Origin: Ehretia macrophylla
Lineage: Eukaryota > Streptophyta > Magnoliopsida > Boraginales > Ehretiaceae
Assembly: GCA_037974665.1 (NCBI GenBank)
Contig: CM075770.1
Location: 65,917,850-65,981,849 of the forward strand
Direction: 5' to 3'
DNA: 64,000 nt
Under the pieces are notes generated by a model. That model saw only the letters and a list, made by a program, of their open reading frames with translations. It did no database searches and was not told where the DNA came from. Made by a program: the position numbers and the translations under genes. Below, piece by piece: positions 10,994 to 23,007 of this stretch. Numbering within the stretch: position 1 is the stretch's first letter; every line of letters starts with the position of its first letter.

Positions 10994-11550
10994 GTCATGT
11001 TGAGGGCACAATTCCTCTATGTGTTAACGGTTCACAGTCCCAACCTAGAGAGATAGCCTATTGAAAAAGCGCAATGGGCTTAACGACAACCTATCTGCTT
11101 CAACAACGCAGCATCCTCGCAAGACGTGATATTGACGCGTTGTAGAGACCTCTAATGTCCCGCGAGTAAGGTTGTCGTCCTTTTAACAACTCACGACGTA
11201 CGATCCAGGATGGAAAAACAGAGCAAAAGATGAAAAATGGCCTGAAACTGATGAAAATGTTCGATTTTGGGCTCCAAAAAGGGGACAGCGCGCAAACTAG
11301 CTGCCCCCGTCATAGTGCTCTCGGAGATCTTTGAACAGTATGCTTTGCGCCGCGTAACTCCTTACGGATCAAAAGTTATGGGCACCGAAGCAACGGAGAC
11401 CTGGTCACAAGCCCTACGCCCAAGGTTTGCGGGCCCAGCCTCCACGTGAAGCCAAGTTGTCTTGCCCAAGGTGCCTTGGGATTTGATAATAGAAATGTGG
11501 TTGATACAGTATATTGGCAACCCTAACCGGAGCAAGAAAAATTGAAAAGA

Positions 11551-11669
11551 GGGGTGCAACCCGAGGACTTCTCAGGGGGTCACCTATCATTGTACTACTC
11601 TCGCCCAAGCACGCTTAACTTCGGAGTTCTGTTCGGAGCCGGTGCATTAGTGCTGGTATGATCGCACCC
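11551..11669 (-). rRNA. 5S rRNA: 5S rRNA gene, unit 12
   Basis: Full length; variant type reading CCGGCTCCGAACAG at nt 28-41 (T38A, C36G, A32C), with T109G, G98A, G85A, G81T, T79A. The first 27 nt and box A match consensus. Confidence 0.94.
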
Positions 11670-12235
11670 GTCATGTTGAGGGCACAATTCCTTTATGTGT
11701 TAACGGTTCACAGTCCCAGCCTAGAGAGATGGCCCATTCAAAAGGCCTAATGGGCTTAACGACAGCCCATCCGCTTCAACAACGCAGCATCCTCGCAAGA
11801 CGTGATATCGATGCATTGTAAGGCCCTATAATGTCCCGCGAGTAAGGTTGTCGTCCTTTTAACAGGTCACAACGTACGATCCGGGACAGAAAAAAAAAGC
11901 AAAAGAAGAAAAGTGGCCCGAAACTTATGAAAACGTTCGATTTTGGGCTCCAAAAATGGGCACAACGACCAAGCTGGTTGCCCCCGTCGTAGAGCTCTCG
12001 GAGAGCTTTGCTACGGTTTGTTTTACGCCGTGTACCTCCTTACGGATCAAAAGTTATGGGCACCGGAGTGACGGAGACCTAGTCACAAGCCCTACGCCCC
12101 ACGCCATCGGTTTGCAGACCCAGCCTGCACGTGAAGTGAAGTTGTCTTGCCCAAGGTGTCGTGGGATTCGATAACAGAAATGTGGAAGTTAAAGTATCTT
12201 GGCAACCCTAACCGGAGCAACAAAAATTGAAAAGG

Positions 12236-12354
12236 GGGGTGCAACATGAAGACTACCCAAGGGGTCACCCATCCTAGTACTACTCTCGGCCAAGAACGCT
12301 TAACTTCGGAGTTCTGATGGGATCTGGTGCATTAGTGCTGGTATGATCGCACCC
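12236..12354 (-). rRNA. 5S rRNA: 5S rRNA gene, unit 13
   Basis: Full length; G108A, C105T, A100T, C95T, G66C, G60T, G30A. G66C plus G60T and C105T link it to units 9, 21 and 25. Confidence 0.95.
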
Positions 12355-12912
12355 ATTATGTTGAGGGCACAATTCCTCTATGTGTTAACGGTTCACAGTC
12401 CCAACCTAGAGAGATGGCCCATTCAAAAAGCCCAATGGGCTTAATGACAACCCATCTGCTTCAACAATGAAGCATCCTCGCAAGACGTGATATTGACGCG
12501 TTGTAGGGCCCTTTAACGTCCCGCGAGTAAGGTTGTCGTCCTTTTAACAGCTCACGACGTACGATCCGGGATGGAAAAACAGAGCGAAAGAGGAAAAGTG
12601 GCCTAAAACTGATGAAAACATTCGATTTTGGGCTCCAAAAAGGGCACAGCGGGCAAGTTAGCTGCCCCCGTCATAGACCTCTCAGAGAGCTTTCCAACGG
12701 TATGCTTTGCGCCGCATAACTTCTTACGGATCAAAAGTTATGGGCACCGGAGCGACGGAGACCTGGTCACAAGCCCTACGCCCTCGGTTTGCAGGCCCAG
12801 CCTCCACGTGAAGCGAAGTTGTCTTGCCCAAGGTGCCGTGGGATTCTATAATAGAAATGTGGTGGATAAAGTATCTTGGCAACCCTAACCGGAGCAAAAA
12901 AAATTGAAAAGG

Positions 12913-13031
12913 GGGGTGCAACACGAGGACTTCCCAGGGGGTCACCCATCCTAGTACTACTCTCGCCCAAGCACGCTTAACTTCGGGGTTCTGATGGGAT
13001 CCGGTGCATTACTGCTAGTATGATCACACCT
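12913..13031 (-). rRNA. 5S rRNA: 5S rRNA gene, unit 14
   Basis: Full length; T45C, C20G, C15T, C6T, G1A. The internal promoter (nt 50-97) is entirely consensus. T45C and C20G are shared only with unit 26, 8127 bp away. Confidence 0.95.
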
Positions 13032-13589
13032 GTCATGTTGAGGGCACAATTCCTTTATGTGTTAACGGTTCACAGTCCCATCCTAGAGAGATGGCCCATT
13101 CAAAAGGCCCAATTGACTTAACGACAAACCATCCGTTTCAACAATGCAGCATCCTCGCAAGACGTGATATCGACACGTTGTAGGGCCCTCTAATGTCCCG
13201 CGAGTAAGGTTTTCGTCCTTTTAACAGCTCACGACGTACGATCCGGGATGAAGAAACATAGGAAAAGAAGAAAAGTGGCCCGAAACTGATGAAAATTTTC
13301 GATTTTGGGCTCCGAAAATGGTACAGTGAGAAAGGTAACTGCCCCCGTCGTAGATATCTCGAAGAGCTTTTTAATAGTATGCTGTGCGCTGCGTAACTCG
13401 TTACGGATCAAAAGTAATGGGCACCGGAGCAACGGAGACCTGGTCACAAGCCCTACGCCCTAGGTTCGCGGGCCCAGCCTCCACGTCAAGCGAAGTTTCC
13501 TTGCCCAAGGTGCCTTGGGATTCGATAATAGAAATGTGGTGGATAAAGTATATTGGCAACCCTAACCGGAGCAAAAAAAATTAAAAAGG

Positions 13590-13708
13590 GGGGTGCAACA
13601 TGAGGACTTCCCAGGGGGTCACCCATCCTAGTACTACTCTCGCCCAAGCACGTTTAACTTCAGAAATCTAATGGGATCCGGTGCATTAGTGATGGTATGA
13701 TCGCACCA
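13590..13708 (-). rRNA. 5S rRNA: 5S rRNA gene, unit 15
   Basis: Full length; G108A, G56A, C47T, C44T, A43T, A42T, C39T, G17T, G1T. Same nt 39-47 variant as unit 5. Confidence 0.94.
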
Positions 13709-14266
13709 ATCATGTTGAGGGCACAATTCCTCTATGTGTTAACGGTTCACAGTCCCAGCCTAGAGAGATGGCCCATTCAAAAGGCCTAATGGGCTTAATG
13801 ACAACCCATCTGCCTCAACAACGCACCATCCTCGCCAGACGTGAAATCGATCCATTGTTGGGCCCTCTAATGTCCCGAGAGTAAGGTTGTCGTCCTTTTC
13901 ATAGCTCACGACGTACGATCCGAGACGGAAAAATAGAGCAAAAGAAGAAAAGTGGCCCGAAACTAATGAAAACGTTCGATTTTGGGCTCCAAAAAGGGTA
14001 TAGTGTGCAAGCTAGCTGCCCCCGTCGGAGAGCTCTCGAAGTGCTTCGCAACGGTAAGCTGTGCGCCATGTAACTCCTTACGGATCAAAAGTTATGGGCA
14101 TCGGAGCGACAGAGAACTAGTCACAAGCCCTACGCCATCAGTTTGTGGGCCCAGCCTCCACGTGAAGCGAAGTTGTCTTGGCCAAGGTGTTGTGCGATTC
14201 AATAATAGAAATTTGGTGAATAAAGTATCTTGGCAAGCCTAACCGGAGCAAAAAAAATTGAAAAAG

Positions 14267-14388
14267 GGGGTGCAACACGAGGACTTCTTCACAGGGGGTC
14301 ACCCATCCTAGTGCTACACTCGCACAAGCACACTTTACTTAGGAGTTCTGATGGGATCTGGTGCATTAGTGCTAGTATAATCACACCC
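14267..14388 (-). rRNA. 5S rRNA: 5S rRNA gene, unit 16
   Basis: 122 nt: a 3-nt insertion near nt 98-100. Also T76C, A71T, G65T, C57T, T53A, G48T, G30A, C15T, C10T, C6T. Box A and the intermediate element are damaged; likely a pseudogene in function. Confidence 0.9.
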
Positions 14389-14946
14389 GTCATGTTGAGC
14401 GCACAAATCCCTTATGTGTTGAAGGTTCACGGTCCCAGCCCAGAGAGATAGCCCATTCAAAAGGCCTAATGGGCTGAACGACAACCCATCTGCTACAACA
14501 ACGCAGTATCCTCGCAAGACATGATATCAACGCATTGTAGAGCCCTGTAATGTCCCGTGAGTAAGGTTGTCATCCTTTTAACAACTCATGACATACGATC
14601 TGGGATGGAAAATAGAGCAAAAGAAGAAAAGTAGCCCGAAACTAATAAAAACATTCGATTTTGGGCTCTCAAAATGGGCACAGCGAGCAAGCTGGCTGCC
14701 TCCATCGTAGAGCTCTCAGAGAGCTTTGCAACGGTATGCTGTGCTCCACGCAACTCCTTACGGATCAAAAGTTATGGGCACGGGAGCGACGAAGACATGG
14801 TCACAAGAACTACGCCATCGATTTGCGGGCCCGGCCTCCACGTGAAGTGAAGTTGTCTGGCCCAAGGTGCCGTGGGATTCGATAATAGAAATGTGGTGGA
14901 TAAAGTATCTTGGCAACCCTAACCGGAGCAAAAAAAATTGAAAAGG

Positions 14947-15065
14947 GCGGTGCAACACGAGGACTTCCCAGGTGGTCACCCATCCTAGTACTACTCTCGC
15001 CCAAGCACGGTTAACTTCGGAGTTCTAATGGTATCCGGTGCATTAGTGCTGGTATGATCGTACCT
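14947..15065 (-). rRNA. 5S rRNA: 5S rRNA gene, unit 17
   Basis: Full length; C118G, C93A, G56C, C39T, C34A, G5A, G1A. Confidence 0.95.
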
Positions 15066-15636
15066 GTCATGTTGAGGGCACAATTTCTTTATGTGTTAAT
15101 GGTTCACCGTCCCAGCCTAGAGAGATGGCCCATTCAAAAGTCCCAATGGGCTTAATGGCAGCCCATCCACTTCAACAATGCAGCATTCTCGCAGGACGTG
15201 ATGTCAATGCGTTGTAAGGCCCTCTAATGTCCATCGAGTTAGTTTGTCGTCCTTTTAATAGGTCACGACGTACGATCCGGGACGGGAAAAAAAAGCAAAA
15301 GAAGAAAAGTGGCCCAAAACTGATGAAAACGCTCAATTTTGGGCTCCAAAAATGGGCTCCAAAAATGGGTACAACGATCAAGCTGGTTGCCCCTGTTGTA
15401 GAGCTCTCGGAGAGCTTTTCTACGGTATGCTGTGCGCCGCATAACTCCTTGCTTATCAAAAGTTATGGGCACCGGAGCGACGAAGACCTGGTCACAAGCC
15501 CCACGCCATCGGTTTGCGGGCCCAACCTCCACGTGAAGCGAGTTGTCTTGCCCAAGGTGCCGTGGGATTCAATAATAGAAATGTGGAGGATAAAGTATAT
15601 TGGCAACCCTAACCGGAGCAACAAAAATTGAAAAGG

Positions 15637-15755
15637 GGGGTGCAACACGAGGACTTCCCAAGGGACCACCCATCCTAGTACTACTCTCGCCCAAGCACGC
15701 TTAACTTCGGAGTTCTGATGGGATCCGGTGCATTAGTGCTGGTATGATCGCACCC
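15637..15755 (-). rRNA. 5S rRNA: 5S rRNA gene, unit 18
   Basis: Full length; only C95T, C91T, A90G, all in box C. Everything from nt 1 to 89 matches consensus. Confidence 0.96.
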
Positions 15756-16313
15756 GTCATGTTGAGGGCACAATTCCTCTATGTGTTAACGGTTCACAGT
15801 CCTAACCTAGAGAGATGGCCCATTCAAAAAGCCCAATGGGCTTAACAACAACCCATCTGCTTCAACAACACAGCATCCTCGCAAAACGTGATATCGACAC
15901 GTTGTAGGGCCCTCTAATGTCCTGCGAGTAATGTTGTCATCCTTTTAGCAGCTCACGACGCACGATTCGAGATGGAAAAATAGATCAAAAGAAGAAAAGT
16001 GGCCTGAAACTAATGAAAACATTCGATTTTGGGCTTCAAAAAGGGCACAACGAGCAAGCTAGCTACCCCCATCGTAGAACTCTCGGAGATCTTTGCAACG
16101 GTATGCTTTGTGTCGCGTAACTCCTTATGGATCAAAAGTCATAGGCAACGGAGCGATGGAGACCTGGTCACGAGCCGTACGCCCTCGGTTTGCGGGCCCA
16201 TCCTCCATGTGAAGCGAAGTTGTCTTGCCCAAGGTGCCGTGGGATTTGATAATAGAAATGTGGTGGATAAAGTATCTTGGCAACCCTAACCGGAGCAAAG
16301 AAAATTGAAAAGA

Positions 16314-16432
16314 GGGGTGGAATATAAGGACTTCCCAGGGGGTCACCCATCCTAGTACTACTCTCACCCAAGCACGCTTAACTTCGGAGTTCTGATGGGA
16401 TCCGGTGCATTAGTGCTGGTATGATCGCACCC
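16314..16432 (-). rRNA. 5S rRNA: 5S rRNA gene, unit 19
   Basis: Full length; G113C, G110A, G108A, C107T near the 3' end and C67T. The 3' changes weaken pairing of the terminal stem; the promoter boxes are otherwise intact. Confidence 0.95.
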
Positions 16433-16990
16433 GTCATGTTGAGGGCACAATTCCTTTATGTGTTAACGGGTCACAGTCCCAGCCTTGAGAGATGGCCCAT
16501 TCAAATGGCCCAATGGGCTTAACGACAACCCATCTGCTTCAACAACAGAGCATCCTCGCAAGACGTGATATTGACGCATTGTAGAGACCTCTAATTTCCC
16601 GCGAGTAAGGCTGTCGTCCTTTTAACAACTCACGACGTACGATCCGGGATTGAAAAACTGAGCAAAAGATGAAAAGTGGCCTGAAACTAATGAAAATGTT
16701 CGATTTTGGGCTCCAAAAAGGGCACAGCTCGCAAGCTAGCTGCCCCCATCATAGAGCTCTCGGAGATATATGCAACGGTATGCTTTGCACCGCGTAACTC
16801 CTTACGGATCAAAAGTTATGGGCACCGAAGCAACGGAGACCTGGTCACAAGCCCTACGCCCTCGGTTTGCCGGCCCAGCCTACACGTGAAGCGAAGTTGT
16901 CTTGCCCAAGGTGCCGTGGGATTCGATAATAGAAATGTGGTGGATAAAGTATCTTGGCAACCCTAATCGGAGCAATAAAAATTGAAAAGG

Positions 16991-17109
16991 GGGGAGCAAC
17001 ACGAGGACTTCCCAGGGGGTGACCCATCATAGTACTACTCTCTCCTAAGCACGCTTAACTTCAGAGTTTTAATGGGATCCGGTGCATTAATGCTGGTATG
17101 ATTGCACCC
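16991..17109 (-). rRNA. 5S rRNA: 5S rRNA gene, unit 20
   Basis: Full length; A115T, G89C, G81T, C67A, G64A, C47T, G41A, C39T, C20T, G7A. Same variant type as unit 8, 8150 bp away. Confidence 0.94.
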
Positions 17110-17665
17110 GCCATGTTGACGGCACAATTCCTTTATGTGTTAACGGTTCAAAGTCCCAGCCTAGAGAGATGGCCCATTCAAAAGGCCCAATGGCCTTAAC
17201 GGCAACCCATCCGCTTCAACAACGCAGCATCCTCGCAAGACGTGATATCAATGCGTTGAAAGGCCCTCTAATGTCCCGCGAGTAAGGTTGTCGTCCTTTT
17301 AACAGGTCACGACGTACAATCTGGGACGGAAAAAAAAAGAAAAAGAAAAGTGGCCTGAAACTTATGAAAACGTTCGATTCTGCGCTACAAAAATCGGCAC
17401 AACGAGCAAGTTGGTTGCCCCCGTCGTAGAGCTCTCGGAGAGCATTGCTACGTTATGCTGTACGCCACGTAACTCCTTACGGATCAAAAGTTATGGGCAC
17501 CGGAGCGACGGAGACCTAGTCACAAGCCCCACGCCATCGGTTTGCAGAACCAGCCTCCACGTGAAGTGAAGTTGTCTTGCTCAAGGTGCCGTGGGATTCG
17601 ATAACAGAAATGTGGAGGGTAAAGTATCTTGGTAACCCTAACCGGAGCAACAAAAATTGAAAAGG

Positions 17666-17784
17666 CGGGTGCAACACGAAGACTTCCCATGGGGTCACCC
17701 ATCCTAGTACTACTCTCGGCCAAGAACGCTTAACTTCGGAGTTCTGATGGGATCCGGTGCATTAGTGCTGGTATGATTGCACCC
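17666..17784 (-). rRNA. 5S rRNA: 5S rRNA gene, unit 21
   Basis: Gene sequence identical to unit 9 (C119G, C105T, C95A, G66C, G60T, G7A). Neighbouring spacer is also closely shared, marking a multi-unit duplication. Confidence 0.95.
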
Positions 17785-18342
17785 ATTATGTTGAGGGCAC
17801 AATTCCTCTATGTGTTAACGGTTCACAGTCCCAACCTAGAGAGATGGCCCATTGAAAAAGCCCAATGGGCTTAACAACAACCCATCTGCTTCAACAATGC
17901 AGCATCCTCGCAAGACGTGATATCGACGCGTTGTTGGGCCCTCTAATATCTCGCAAGTAAGGTTGTCGTCCTTTTAACAGCTCACGACGTATGATCCGGG
18001 ACAGAAAAACATAAGAAAAGAATAAAAGTGGCCCGAAACAGATGAAAATGTTCGATTTTAGGCTCCAAAAAGGGTACAACGAGAAAGCTAGCTACCCCCG
18101 TCGTAGAGCTCTCGGAGAGCTTTGCAACGATATGCTGTGCGCCGCGTAACTCCTTACGGATCAAAAGTAATGGGCACCGGAGCGACGGAGACCTGGTCAC
18201 AAGCCCTACGCCCTAGGTTTGCAAGCCCAGCCTCCACGTCAAGCCAAGTTGTCTTGCCCAAGGTGCCTTGGGATTTGATAATAGAAATGTGGTTGATACA
18301 GTATATTGGCAACCCTAACCGGAACAAAAAAAATTGAAAAGA

Positions 18343-18461
18343 GGGGTGCAACCCGAGGACTTCTCAGGGGGTCACCTATCCTTGTACTACTCTCGCCCAA
18401 GCACGCTTAACTTCGGATTTCTGTTCGGTGCCGGTGCATTAGTGCTGGTATGATCGCACCC
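18343..18461 (-). rRNA. 5S rRNA: 5S rRNA gene, unit 22
   Basis: Full length; unit 12 type (T38A, C36G, A32C) with T109G, G98A, G85A, T79A, plus C44A and T33A. Confidence 0.94.
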
Positions 18462-19020
18462 GTCACGTTGATGGCACAATTCCTTTATGTGTTAACGGTT
18501 CACAGTCCCAGCCTAGAGAGATGGCCCATTCAAAAGGCCTAATGGGCTTAACGACAGCCCATCCGCTTCAACAACGCAGCATCCTCGCAAGACGTGATAT
18601 CGGTGCGTTGTAAGGCCCTATAATGTCCCGCGAGTAAGGGTGTCATCCTTTTAATAGGTCATGACATACGATCCGGGACGAAAAAATAGAGAAAAAGAAG
18701 AAAAGTGGCCCGAAACTTATGAAAATATTTGATTTTAGGCTCCAAAAACAGGCACAACGAGCAAGCTGGTTGCCCCCGTCGTAGAGCTCTCGGAGGGCTT
18801 TACAACAATATGCTATGTGCCGCGTAACTCCTTACGGATCAAAAGTTAAGGGCACCAGAGCGACGTAGACCTGGTCACAAGCCCTACGCCATCGGTTTAC
18901 GAGCCCAGCCCCCACGTGAAGCGAAGTTGTCTTGCCTAAGGTGCCATGGGATTCGATAATAGAAATGTGGAGGATAAAGTATCTTGGCAACCCTAACCGG
19001 AGCAACAAAAATTGAAAAGA

Positions 19021-19139
19021 GGGGTGCAACACGAGGACTTCCCAGGGGGTCACCCATCCTAGTATTACTCTCGCCCAAACATGCTTAACTTCGGAGTTCT
19101 GATGTGATCCAGTGCATTAGTGCTGGTATGATCGCACCC
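19021..19139 (-). rRNA. 5S rRNA: 5S rRNA gene, unit 23
   Basis: Full length; G75A, C61T, G58A, C35A, C29T. G75A and G58A are shared with unit 11, 8146 bp away. Confidence 0.95.
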
Positions 19140-19696
19140 GTCGTGTTGAGGGCACAATTCCTTTATGTGTTAACGGTTCACTGTCCTAGCCTAGAGAGAT
19201 GGCCTATTCAAAAGGCCCAATGGACTTAACGACAACCCATCTGCTTCAACAACGCAGCATCCTCGCAAGACGTGATATTGACGCGTTGTAGATCCTTGTA
19301 ATGTCCCGCAAGTAAGGTTGTCGTCCTTTTAACAGCTCACGACGTACGATCCGGGATGGAAAAACAGAGCAAAAGATGAAAAGTGGCCTGAAACTGATGA
19401 AAATGTTCGATCTTGGGCTCCAAAAAGGGGACATCGTGCAAGCTAGCTGCCCCCGTCATAGTGCTCTCGGAGATCTTTGAACGGTATGCTTTGTACCGCG
19501 TAACTCTTTACGGATCAAAAGTTATGGGCACCGAAGCAACGGAGACCTTGTCACAAGCCCTACGCCCTCGGTTTGCCGGCCCAGCCTGCATGTGAAGCGA
19601 AGTTGTCTTGCCCAAGGTTTTGTGGGAATTGATAATTAAAATATGGTGGAAAAAGTATCTTGGCAACCCTAATCGGAGCAATAAAAATTGAAAAAG

Positions 19697-19815
19697 GGGG
19701 AGCAACACAAGGACTTCTCAGGGGGTGACCCATCCTAGTACTACTCTCTCCTAAGCACGCTTAACTTCAGAGTTTTGATGGGATCCGGTCCATTAATGCT
19801 GGTATAATCACACCC
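19697..19815 (-). rRNA. 5S rRNA: 5S rRNA gene, unit 24
   Basis: Full length with about 12 changes: A115T, C107T, G98A, G89C, C67A, G64A, C47T, G41A, C26G, C20T, C10T, C6T. Unit 8/20 type. Confidence 0.93.
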
Positions 19816-20374
19816 GTCATGTTGATGGCACAATTCCTTTATGTGTTAACGGTTCACAGTCCTAGCCTAGAGAGATGGCCCATTAAAAAGGCCCAATGGC
19901 CTTAACGGTAACCCATCCCCTTCACCAACGCAGCCTCCTCGCAAGATGTGATATCAATGCGTTTTAGGGCAATTTAATGTCCCGCGAGTAAGGTTGTCGT
20001 CCTTTTAACAGGTCACAACGTACGATCCGGGACAGAAAAAAAAAGCAAAAGAAGAAAAGTGGCCCGAAACTTATGAAAACGTTCGATTTTGGGCTCCAAA
20101 AATGGGCACAACGACCAAGCTGGTTGCCCCCGTCGTAGAGCTCTCGGAGAGCTTTGCTACGGTATGCTGTACACCGCGTAACTCCTTACGGATCAAAAGT
20201 TATGGGCACCGGAGCGACGGAGACCTAGTCACAAGCCCCACGCCATCGGTTTGCAAACCCAGCCTCCACGTGAAGTGAAGTTGTCTTGCCCAAGGTGCCG
20301 TGGGATTCGATAATAGAAATGTGGAGGGTAAAGTATCTTGGCAACCCTAATCGGAGGAACAAAAATTGAAAAGT

Positions 20375-20493
20375 GGGGTGCAACACGAAGACTTGCCCGG
20401 GGGTCACCCATCCTAGTACTACTCTCGGCCAAGAACGCTTAACTTCGGAGTTCTGATGGGATCTGGTGCATTAGTGCTGGTATGATCGCACCC
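20375..20493 (-). rRNA. 5S rRNA: 5S rRNA gene, unit 25
   Basis: Full length; C105T, G99C, T96G, G66C, G60T, G30A. Close to unit 13, 8139 bp away. Confidence 0.95.
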
Positions 20494-21039
20494 ATTATGT
20501 TGAGGGCACAATTCCTCTATGTGTTAACAGTTCACAGTCCCAACCTAGAGAGATAGCCCATTCAAGAGGCCCAATGGGCTTAACGACAACCGACCCGCTT
20601 TAACAACGCAACATCCTCGCAACACGTGATATCGACGCATTGTAGGGCCCTCTAATGTCCCACGAATAAGGTTGTTGTCCTTTTAACAGCTCACGACGTA
20701 CGATCCGGGATGGAAAAACATAGCAAAAGAAGAAAAGTGGCCCGAAACTGATAAAAATGTTCGAATTTGGGCTCCAAAAAGGGTACAGCGAGCAAGCTAG
20801 CTGCCCCCGTCATAGAGCTTTTGGAGAGCTTTGCAACGGTATGATGTGTGCCGCGTAACTTCTTACGGATCAAAAGTTATGGGCACCGGAGCGACGGAGA
20901 CCTGGTCACAAGCCCTACGCCCTCGGTTTGCAGGCCCAGCCTCCACGTGAAGCGAAGTTATCTTGTCCAAGGTGCCGTGGGATTCTATAATAGAAATATG
21001 GTTGATAAAGTATGTTGGCAACCCTAAAATTTGAAAAGG

Positions 21040-21158
21040 GGGGTGGAACACGAGGACTTCCCAGGGGGTCACGCATCCTAGTACTACTCTCGCCCAAGCA
21101 CGCTTAACTTCGGGGTTCTGATAGGATCCGGTGCATTACTGCTGGTATGATCGCACCT
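21040..21158 (-). rRNA. 5S rRNA: 5S rRNA gene, unit 26
   Basis: Full length; G113C, G86C, T45C, C36T, C20G, G1A. A 12-bp loss just downstream removes the long T-run; only TTTT and a second TTTT remain. Confidence 0.94.
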
Positions 21159-21716
21159 ATCATGTTGAGGGCATAATTCATTGATGTGTTAACAGTTCAC
21201 AGTCCCAGCCTAGAGAGATGGCCCATTCAAATTGCCCAATGGGCTTAACGACAACCCATCCGCTTCAACAACACAGCATCCTCGTAAGACGTGATATCGA
21301 CGCGTGGTAAGGCCCTGTAATATCCCGCGAGTTAGGTTGTCGTCCTTTTAACTGCTCACGATGTATGATCCGGGATGGAAAAATAGAGCAAAAGAGGAAA
21401 AGTGGTCCGAAACATATGAAAACATTCGATTTTGGGCTCCAAAAATGGTACAGTGAGAAAGCTAACTGCCCCCGTCGTAGAGCTCTCGGATAGCATTTCA
21501 ATGGTATGATGTGCGCCGCGTAACTCGTTACGGATCAAAAGTAATGGACACCGGAGCGACGGAGACCTGGTCACAAGCCCTACGCCCTAGGTTCGCGGGC
21601 CCAGCCTCCACGTCAAGCGAAGTTTCCTTGCCCAAGGTGCCTTGGGATTCGATAATAGAAATGTGGTGGATAAAGTATATTGGCAACCCTAACCGGAGCA
21701 AAAAAAATTGAAAAGA

Positions 21717-21832
21717 GGGGTGCAACCCGACTTCTCAGGGGGTCACCTATCCTTGTACTACTCTTGCCCAAGCACGCTTAACTTTGGAGTTCTGTTCGGA
21801 GCCGGTGCATTAGTGCTGGTATGATCGCACCC
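21717..21832 (-). rRNA. 5S rRNA: 5S rRNA gene, unit 27
   Basis: 116 nt: 3 nt deleted near nt 104-106. Unit 12 type (T38A, C36G, A32C; T109G, G98A, G85A, T79A) with G68A and G48A. Confidence 0.93.
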
Positions 21833-22391
21833 ATCACGTTGAGGGCACAATTCCTTTAAGTGTTAATGGTTCACAGTCCCAGCCTAGAGAGATGGCCCAT
21901 TCAAAAGGCCTAATGGGCTCAACGACAGCCTATCCGCTTCAACAACGCAGCATCCTCACAAAATGTTATATCAATGCGTTGTAAGGCCCTATAATGTCCT
22001 GCGAGTAAGGTTGTCGTCCTTTTAACAGGTCACGACGTACGATTCGGGACGGAAAAATAGAAAAAAAGAAGAAAAGTGGCCCGAAACTTATGAAAACATT
22101 CAATTTTGGGCTCCAAAAACAGGCACAACAAGCAAGCTGGTTGCCCACGTCGTAGAGCTCTCGGAGGGCTTTACAACAATATGTTGTGCGCCGCGTACCT
22201 CCTTACAGATCAGAAGTTATGGGCACCGGAGCGACGGAGACCTGGTCACAAGCCCTACGCCATCGGTTTGCGAGCCCAGCCTCCACGTGAAGCAAAGTTG
22301 TCTTGCCCAAGTTGTCATGGGATTCGATAATAGAAATGTGGAGGATCAAGTATCTTGGCAACCCTAACCGGAGCAACAAAAATTGAAAAGG

Positions 22392-22510
22392 GGGTTGCAA
22401 CACGAGGACTTCCCAGGGGGTCACCCATCCTAGTATTACTCTCACCCAAGCACGCTTAACTTCGGAGTTCTGATGGGATCTGCTGCATTAGTGTTGGTAT
22501 GATCGCACCC
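22392..22510 (-). rRNA. 5S rRNA: 5S rRNA gene, unit 28
   Basis: Full length; C116A, G75A, C67T, G30A, C28G, G17A. Its downstream spacer is nearly the same as that of unit 11, 17 units away. Confidence 0.95.
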
Positions 22511-23007
22511 GTCATGTTGAGGGCACTATTCCTCTATGTGTTAACGGTTCACAGTCCCAACCTAGAGAGATGGCCTATTCAAAAAGCCCAATGGGCTTAA
22601 CGATAACCCCTCTGCTTCAACAACGCAGCATCCTCGCAAGTCGTGATATTGATTCGTTGTAGGGCCCTCTAATGTCTTGCGAGTAATGTTGTCGTCATTT
22701 TAACAGCTCACGACATACGATTCTGGATGGAAAAACATAGCAATAGAAGAAAATTGGCCCGAAACTGATGAAAACATTCGATGTGGACTCCAGAAAGGGC
22801 ACATCAAGCAAGCAAGCTGCCCCCGTTATAGAGCTCTCGGAGAGCTTTGTAACGGTATGCTGTGCGCCGCGTAACTCCTTACGGATAAAAAATTATGGGC
22901 ACCGGAGCGACTGAGACCTGGTCACAAGCTCTACGCCATCGGTTTGCGGACCCAACCTCCACGTGAAGCGAAGTTGTCTTGCCCAAGGTACCGTGGGATT
23001 GAAAAGG

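Noticed and set aside
12628..12888. An open frame of about 86 codons on the plus strand of the spacer, seen in many units
   Set aside because: It starts at a TTG in most copies, is interrupted or shifted in many units, and has no ribosome-binding or coding signature. Its recurrence is explained by the tandem repeat.
12724..12945. Minus-strand frames of 64-81 codons running from inside the 5S gene through the T-run into the spacer
   Set aside because: They cross the Pol III terminator and depend on the conserved 5S sequence; the phase varies between copies. They are shadows of the repeat.
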